5,020 bases of DNA, from NCBI GenBank assembly GCA_943325435.2, contig CALPPK020000140.1:1-5020 (forward strand), read 5' to 3'. Below, in pieces: positions 1-5,020 of this stretch (positions are counted from its first letter, which is position 1; every line of letters begins with the position of its first letter). The notes under the pieces were generated by a model that was not told where the DNA came from, made no database searches, and saw only the letters and a program-made list of their open reading frames with translations. The position numbers and the translations under genes are program-made. The stretch is from Bifidobacterium breve (GTDB taxonomy: Bacteria; Actinomycetota; Acidimicrobiia; Acidimicrobiales; Ilumatobacteraceae).

Positions 1-155
1 GAAATTCCCTGATGAAAAACATCCCATGGCGGAACCCCAAGTTCTGAACGCACAAAGAATGCAATTCCGGTGCCAAAACATGCAAGCCCCGCCACACATC
101 TGATTAAGCGTTCAGTGAACTGTTCACGCATTGGGCGAAGAGGAGCTTGTGCCAT
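1..155 (-). CDS. YczE/YitT-type integral membrane protein, N-terminal part (3' end outside window)
   Basis: This is the 5' part of a gene that reads leftwards out of the window; 51 complete codons are visible. Residues 11-20 form an amphipathic, basic stretch (EQFTERLIRC). Residues 20-35 are a hydrophobic Gly/Ala/Phe-rich first membrane helix. Residues 37-51 (SELGVPPWDVFHQGI) closely match the conserved 'aLGl.PWDvlhqGl' signature after helix 1 in the YczE/YyaS/YitT family, multi-pass inner-membrane proteins whose substrate is generally unknown. The start is the ATG at 155-153; an alternative is the ATG at 131-129 (residue 9). Neither has a clear Shine-Dalgarno sequence, so leaderless initiation is possible. 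The gene is divergent from comF and overlaps it by two to three bases at the palindrome CCATGG if the first ATG is used. The family call rests on one short motif plus one helix, so it is good but not certain; no function is inferred. Confidence 0.75.
   Translation of the reverse strand, partial: MAQAPLRPMREQFTERLIRCVAGLACFGTGIAFFVRSELGVPPWDVFHQGI
141..145 (+). promoter_or_regulatory. Shine-Dalgarno sequence deciding the comF start
   Basis: AGGAG lies 8 bases upstream of the ATG at 154-156, which is ideal spacing. No other candidate start of the phosphoribosyltransferase frame (GTG at 70, GTG at 115) has a comparable site, so this motif favours the ATG at 154. The caveat is that these bases also lie inside, or just upstream of, the opposite-strand membrane protein gene, so the match could be incidental. 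Confidence 0.55.
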
Positions 156-681
156 GGAACTACACCGTACTGAAGCTGTACGTTCAAACACGGGAGCATT
201 AGTTGCCACACAGATACTGGGAATTGAACCTCATGAAGGTCTCACACGAGAACTTGTGTTGGGGCTCAAATATGGCAGAAAACGGGTGAATGCACGTTTG
301 TTGGCAGACATAGTTGTTGACTCGGTTAATTGGAGCGATCTTATTGTTGATGTGGTGACATGGGCACCCACAACAGCGAGTCATCAACACGAGCGCGGAA
401 TGGACCACGCAGAGCTCATTGCTCGTCATGTCGGTGTTCTGCTGGAGTTGCCTATCAAACGATTACTAAGGCGCGTCAATGCAATTTCTCAAACGGGTTT
501 AGACCGTGATGAAAGATTGGTGACACCAGAGTTTGTCGCGCGACCCCTGAGACGTCATCGCAATGTACTAATCATCGATGATGTTGTAACCACAGGCGCC
601 ACGTTTCGGGCTGCAACTCAAGCGCTTGTTGCGGTTGGTGCGATCTCGGTCGTATGCGTCGCGCCATCGCGCACAGTGTGA
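154..681 (+). CDS. comF: ComF-family phosphoribosyltransferase lacking the zinc-binding N-terminus
   Basis: This 175-residue protein is a type I phosphoribosyltransferase-fold member of the ComF/GntX family. Relatives take part in DNA uptake during competence in Bacillus and Haemophilus, though in many bacteria the role is unproven. Visible motifs, numbered from the ATG at 154: LVLGLKYGRKR at about 34-44, the family 'lKy' segment; RGMDHAELIAR at 81-91, matching 'RGFNQAELLA'; QTGLDRDER at 113-121; and the PRPP-binding loop VLIIDDVVTTGAT at 138-150 with its paired aspartates. Family members are usually about 220-240 residues with a four-cysteine zinc knuckle at the N-terminus, which is missing here. 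The frame stays open upstream to a GTG at 70, but that extension has only two cysteines and lies antisense to a convincing membrane protein, so I start at 154 with its AGGAG site. The gene converges on the coiled-coil gene with 4 bases between the stop codons. The family is secure; the start is less so. Confidence 0.83.
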   Translation: MELHRTEAVRSNTGALVATQILGIEPHEGLTRELVLGLKYGRKRVNARLLADIVVDSVNWSDLIVDVVTWAPTTASHQHERGMDHAELIARHVGVLLELPIKRLLRRVNAISQTGLDRDERLVTPEFVARPLRRHRNVLIIDDVVTTGATFRAATQALVAVGAISVVCVAPSRTV

Positions 682-685
682 AGGC

Positions 686-1123
686 CTAGGCGGGCGAAGT
701 GCTGTTAGCGGCGTTTGCGACCTCGGCGGCAAGTCGGCGGATTTCATCCATTTTGTGGTCCAATGTCAATGCCTCTCGCTGAGCATTCGAGATAATCAAT
801 GCACCTTCACGCTTGATTTCTTCCCGCATCTCAGAAATTTCGGCTTCTGCCACTTGTCGCTGGCTCGTAGTCTCGCGATGAACTTCAGTAATGAGGAGAG
901 CCAATAACTGCAAGATCTCTTGAGTAACTGTCGTTTGATAATCATCAACCTGTGCTGCGATGTCACGAAATGCTTGTTCAACATCTGCTGCTTTGTACTT
1001 GCGGCGCCGTGACTTGAGGTCAGGAAGAACTATTCCGCGCTGTGGGCTCACCATTTTTGACATGATGGATTCATGAGCTATTTCAGCGGTATCACTGCTT
1101 GTAGTTGAGACGTCGTCTGTCAT
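686..1123 (-). CDS. Hypothetical coiled-coil protein downstream of sortase
   Basis: I do not recognise this 145-residue protein. It has a Ser/Thr/Asp-rich, probably disordered N-terminus (1-30), a basic cluster SRRRKYK at 38-44, then one long predicted helical region (about 45-138) rich in Ala, Glu, Gln, Arg and Ile/Leu with heptad-like spacing. It has no signal peptide, membrane segment or cysteine, so it should be cytoplasmic. The segment at about 43-62 (YKAADVEQAFRDIAAQVDDY) loosely recalls the N-terminal domain of DivIVA-like proteins, but this is only an impression. I chose the ATG at 1123 because it begins one base after the sortase stop codon (1127-1125), with a weak purine-rich GAAAGA upstream, which suggests translational coupling. 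A TTG at 1141 would add six residues and overlap the sortase gene. The near-contiguity argues for co-expression with the sortase. It may be a structural or partner protein; no function is assigned. Confidence 0.6.
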   Translation of the reverse strand: MTDDVSTTSSDTAEIAHESIMSKMVSPQRGIVLPDLKSRRRKYKAADVEQAFRDIAAQVDDYQTTVTQEILQLLALLITEVHRETTSQRQVAEAEISEMREEIKREGALIISNAQREALTLDHKMDEIRRLAAEVANAANSTSPA

Positions 1124-1124
1124 A

Positions 1125-2198
1125 TCAATTCTTTCGATCAAAGGGCGAGCGCTTCATCAACTTGGCGTGCACAATCAGGCGTTCATTCGTCGTACCAATC
1201 GGTGTGCATGTTGTTAAAGTCACCGAGTCGTATCCGAGATAAGCAAGCACGCCAATGTTGTTTGGTTTCACAACGTCATATGGTTCACCCGCTTCGTTCG
1301 CCTTCACTAAGTACCGGTGCATTTCATTGCGGACGATAAGAATCACCGAATCAGCAACGCGCATTTTGTCAAGGAAGAAAAACGGCGCCGGATATGTGGT
1401 GCGATGCCCTGCAAGTCCAACGTTTCCATTAGTTCCGGGTTTTGGACCCCTGCGGTACCAACCAACTCCTAGGGCCAACCTGTCATCGCTGATTCCACTG
1501 ACAATTTGCATGCGTAAGTGAAGGCGGGGAATCACGATCCATGTTTTGCCATCATTGGGAACACCCGCCAGAAGTTCATCTTCGGTTTGTGGTTCCATTG
1601 TCGGAAATTCTGACTTCGCAGGAAGCACTGAGAATTTCTGAGTTGTGGGAGCACTTGTGGGCGCTGGCAATGTTGTGACGGGGGCCGCAATTGTTGAGTC
1701 GGTTGATTGAACTGGCGCAATTGTGATCTGATCGGCAAAAACGGTCCTATCACTTGCTGGTTTGGACACCATGAATGATCCAATCAGCAGAAGCAATGTT
1801 GCGACCATTGTTGACACTGAGACATACACCTTGCGATTCACGGTGGTGGATGTCATTGCGCGCCCAGCAAGAAGTGCGTGTGTGACTACGTTTTTGTCTC
1901 CGCGACTGCGCGTAACCGCGAACGATGACGTGCTCCATTCACCAGATGGAGCAACAGCAAACGTCACTTCATGAAGTGACGGAGTGATTTGGGCGGTAAC
2001 TGAGCCAGTGGGGATTGAACGCATGGCGTCGGCACGTAGATGCAATGCAACAGAGGTGGAAAGAGACGCTTCGGTGCGAACTCGTGAACGAACCGTGACC
2101 GTCGAGGCGTCTGACCTCCACGTGGCTTTCGTGCGTACCCGCAATTGGACATGGCGCGTGCCTGCTGGGTCAAGGAGGCTGGCGGAAAAGCGCTTCAT
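1125..2198 (-). CDS. Class E-like sortase with long cytoplasmic N-terminal region
   Basis: Sortases are membrane-anchored cysteine transpeptidases that cleave a C-terminal sorting signal (LAXTG-type for class E) on exported proteins and join them to the cell wall. In this 357-residue protein the catalytic triad is visible: His265 in GLAGHRT, Cys331 in TLTTCTP and Arg340 in TNERLIV. The catalytic domain spans about 205-345. A single membrane helix lies at about 124-144, followed by an Ala/Pro/Thr/Ser-rich linker (about 160-190). This orientation places the catalytic domain outside the cell. The unusual part is residues 1-120: a polar, beta-strand-like stretch rich in Thr, Val, Arg and Ser ahead of the membrane helix. 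The ATG at 2198 follows an in-frame TAG six bases upstream, so it is the most distal start; ATGs at residues 59 or 115 would give a more usual sortase length. No substrate carrying a sorting signal is in the window. The gene lies 64 bases after the HAD gene and just before the coiled-coil gene. Confidence 0.9.
   Translation of the reverse strand: MKRFSASLLDPAGTRHVQLRVRTKATWRSDASTVTVRSRVRTEASLSTSVALHLRADAMRSIPTGSVTAQITPSLHEVTFAVAPSGEWSTSSFAVTRSRGDKNVVTHALLAGRAMTSTTVNRKVYVSVSTMVATLLLLIGSFMVSKPASDRTVFADQITIAPVQSTDSTIAAPVTTLPAPTSAPTTQKFSVLPAKSEFPTMEPQTEDELLAGVPNDGKTWIVIPRLHLRMQIVSGISDDRLALGVGWYRRGPKPGTNGNVGLAGHRTTYPAPFFFLDKMRVADSVILIVRNEMHRYLVKANEAGEPYDVVKPNNIGVLAYLGYDSVTLTTCTPIGTTNERLIVHAKLMKRSPFDRKN
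1962..1981. repeat. Perfect 20-bp palindrome inside the sortase gene
   Basis: The ten-base arm CGTCACTTCA is followed at once by its exact reverse complement TGAAGTGACG, with no spacer. It lies in the N-terminal coding part of the sortase gene (codons for PSLHEVT) and about 106 bases upstream of the internal ATG at 1858-1856. A dyad this long and exact resembles a binding site for a dimeric regulator, but no role is shown and it could be fortuitous. Confidence 0.85.
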
Positions 2199-2262
2199 TA
2201 CCTAGAAACAGTAACAGTTGCCTAATTTACTTAGAGGGAGGCTCGGGGGTTGTGGGCTGCGA
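2199..2262 (-). promoter_or_regulatory. HAD-sortase intergenic gap with possible weak promoter
   Basis: This 64-base gap separates the HAD stop codon from the sortase start. On the minus strand, TAAATT (2229-2224) fits the loose actinobacterial -10 pattern TAnnnT at a distance compatible with a short leader, but no good -35 box is visible. A 6-base direct repeat (AACAGT on the plus strand, 2207-2218) lies next to the start codon. I see no hairpin followed by a T-run, so read-through from the HAD gene is as likely as a separate promoter. Confidence 0.2.
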
Positions 2263-2913
2263 CTATGACAGTCCGGTGAGGGCACGGGCTGTAGTGATAG
2301 CTCCCGAGGAGTCCTCTTCCACATGAACGCCGTGCATACCAAGCGCGTTTGCGGCGTGCACATTGGCGAGTAAGTCATCAAGGAACGCTGTTCGAGTCGG
2401 CGTGGCATTGAGTCGCGACATCGTTAGTTCGTAAATGGCTGGGTTCGGTTTACGAATCTTCACTTCGTGGCTGTCAACGATGGTGTCGAAAATGTTTGCG
2501 TAATCCATCAGCGGCCACCACATTGGCCGGAATTCCTTCACGTTGTTCGTCAGAATTCCTATTGGTATCCCAGCTGATTTCAAGTCATGAATAAAGGCGA
2601 CCATCTCGTCGTTCAGTTGAAAGTTAAATGGATTCGCGTTCGATGCAGGAGCGTTAGCGGGCACAGTCGCGACGATGCCAGCATCGTCCAGTTTCTGTTT
2701 TGTAATCGCACGGCACTCGTCAAGCGTGATCTCGCCGCGCTCGACGCGGTGCCACTGATGGTCAGTATCGAGGTGATGGGGGCCCATCACGATCTCGGCC
2801 ACTACGGCTGGGTCATGGTCGGGGTAGCGCCTCGTAAAGTCACGAGGTCCGCCGTTACGCATAATCACCCCTCCGAGGTCAAAAATCACTGTGTCAACTG
2901 CTCTGGAGGTCAT
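2263..2913 (-). CDS. HAD-superfamily hydrolase (subfamily IA-like)
   Basis: This 216-residue protein is predicted to be a soluble phosphatase-type HAD hydrolase that uses an aspartate nucleophile and Mg2+. Motif I is FDLGGVI at 11-17, with nucleophile Asp12. Motif II is ILTNN at 120-124 (Thr122). The motif III lysine is Lys155 in KIRKPNP. Motif IV is FLDD at 177-180, followed by the typical 'N...A..LGM.GVHV' ending. The cap is the helical insertion between motifs I and II (about 20-100). In motif I the second aspartate of DxD is Gly14. FDLGGV-type motifs are common in the branch containing YihX and the phosphatase domains of soluble epoxide hydrolase and ACAD10, so activity is not excluded, but the substrate cannot be named. 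I chose the ATG at 2913 because it lies just before the first strand; a TTG at 2967 would add 18 residues of unlikely sequence. It is the first gene of the leftward group, divergent from secA. Confidence 0.87.
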   Translation of the reverse strand: MTSRAVDTVIFDLGGVIMRNGGPRDFTRRYPDHDPAVVAEIVMGPHHLDTDHQWHRVERGEITLDECRAITKQKLDDAGIVATVPANAPASNANPFNFQLNDEMVAFIHDLKSAGIPIGILTNNVKEFRPMWWPLMDYANIFDTIVDSHEVKIRKPNPAIYELTMSRLNATPTRTAFLDDLLANVHAANALGMHGVHVEEDSSGAITTARALTGLS

Positions 2914-2993
2914 ATGGGTGTCAAGTATTGCTGGGTTCCGGGTTTGACGGCGAACTGGCTCTGGCAAAGGGCGCAGGTAGGCTTGGACACTGC
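2914..2993. promoter_or_regulatory. Divergent HAD/secA intergenic region
   Basis: These 80 bases must hold the 5' signals of both secA (plus) and the HAD gene (minus), unless promoters lie inside the genes. For secA there is a weak purine-rich AGGTAGG (2975-2981) 12 bases before the ATG; overlapping it, TAGGCT (2978-2983) fits TAnnnT and would give a nearly leaderless transcript. For the HAD gene, AATACT on the minus strand ends about 11 bases before the ATG and could likewise serve a leaderless mRNA. TTGACG (2944-2949, plus) resembles a -35 box but has no -10 at the right distance. All these matches are weak. Confidence 0.3.

Positions 2994-5020
<2,027 letters not shown>

Noticed and set aside
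70..153. N-terminal extension of the ComF frame from GTG 70, with a possible decayed zinc knuckle
   Set aside because: The opposite strand encodes a convincing YczE-type helix and motif over the same bases, and the ATG at 154 has a much better ribosome site.
571..582. 12-bp palindrome ATCATCGATGAT in comF
   Set aside because: It encodes the IIDD residues of the PRPP-binding motif, whose codons naturally give this symmetry.
1762..2205. Plus-strand open frames opposite the sortase N-terminal region (1762-1974 and 1984-2205)
   Set aside because: They have no recognisable domains and no clear ribosome sites. The minus-strand frame continues without break into a certain sortase, although its first 120 codons are themselves the least certain part.
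2830..2847. Six-bp stem (CCTCGT/ACGAGG) with a 6-base loop inside the HAD gene
   Set aside because: It is short, lies within coding sequence and has no T-run, so it is neither a terminator nor unusual for a window this size.
2914..2967. TTG start at 2967 for the HAD hydrolase, adding 18 residues
   Set aside because: The added residues are not typical of the family, and the ATG at 2913 lies at the normal distance from motif I and leaves an intergenic region for divergent promoters.

Overview
The window looks like a chromosomal core region from an actinobacterium of moderate GC content. The SecA N-terminus and its nucleotide-binding-domain-2 insertion, the class E-type sortase and the ComF sequence all have an actinobacterial character. 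Acidimicrobiia (for example the Ilumatobacter or freshwater lineages) is my best guess from sequence resemblance alone; no search was run. There are no tRNA or rRNA genes, CRISPR arrays or mobile elements.

Layout from left to right. Bases 1-155 (minus strand) hold the first 51 codons of a YczE/YitT-type membrane protein that runs off the left edge. Its putative start codon overlaps, head to head, the best start of a short ComF-type phosphoribosyltransferase (154-681, plus). ComF converges, with a 4-bp gap, on a minus-strand group that reads leftwards from 2913: a HAD-superfamily hydrolase (2263-2913), a class E-like sortase with an unusually long cytoplasmic N-terminal region (1125-2198), and a small predicted coiled-coil protein of unknown function (686-1123). 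The last two are almost contiguous and probably co-translated. An 80-bp divergent intergenic region then leads into secA (from 2994, plus), which runs off the right edge after 675 codons.

Functionally, SecA drives Sec-dependent export, and the sortase acts on exported proteins at the outer face of the membrane, so both concern the cell surface. That connection is thematic rather than shown. The HAD hydrolase and ComF have no obvious link to them. In many actinobacteria comF lies near secA with a ribosome-hibernation factor gene between them; here the interval holds the HAD/sortase/coiled-coil group instead.

Most of the window is ordinary housekeeping sequence. The points that merit a second look are the CCATGG start-codon overlap and the missing zinc-binding N-terminus of ComF, the roughly 120-residue N-terminal region of the sortase, a perfect 20-bp palindrome inside that region (1962-1981), and the coiled-coil partner downstream of the sortase. 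I found no convincing undescribed multi-gene system.
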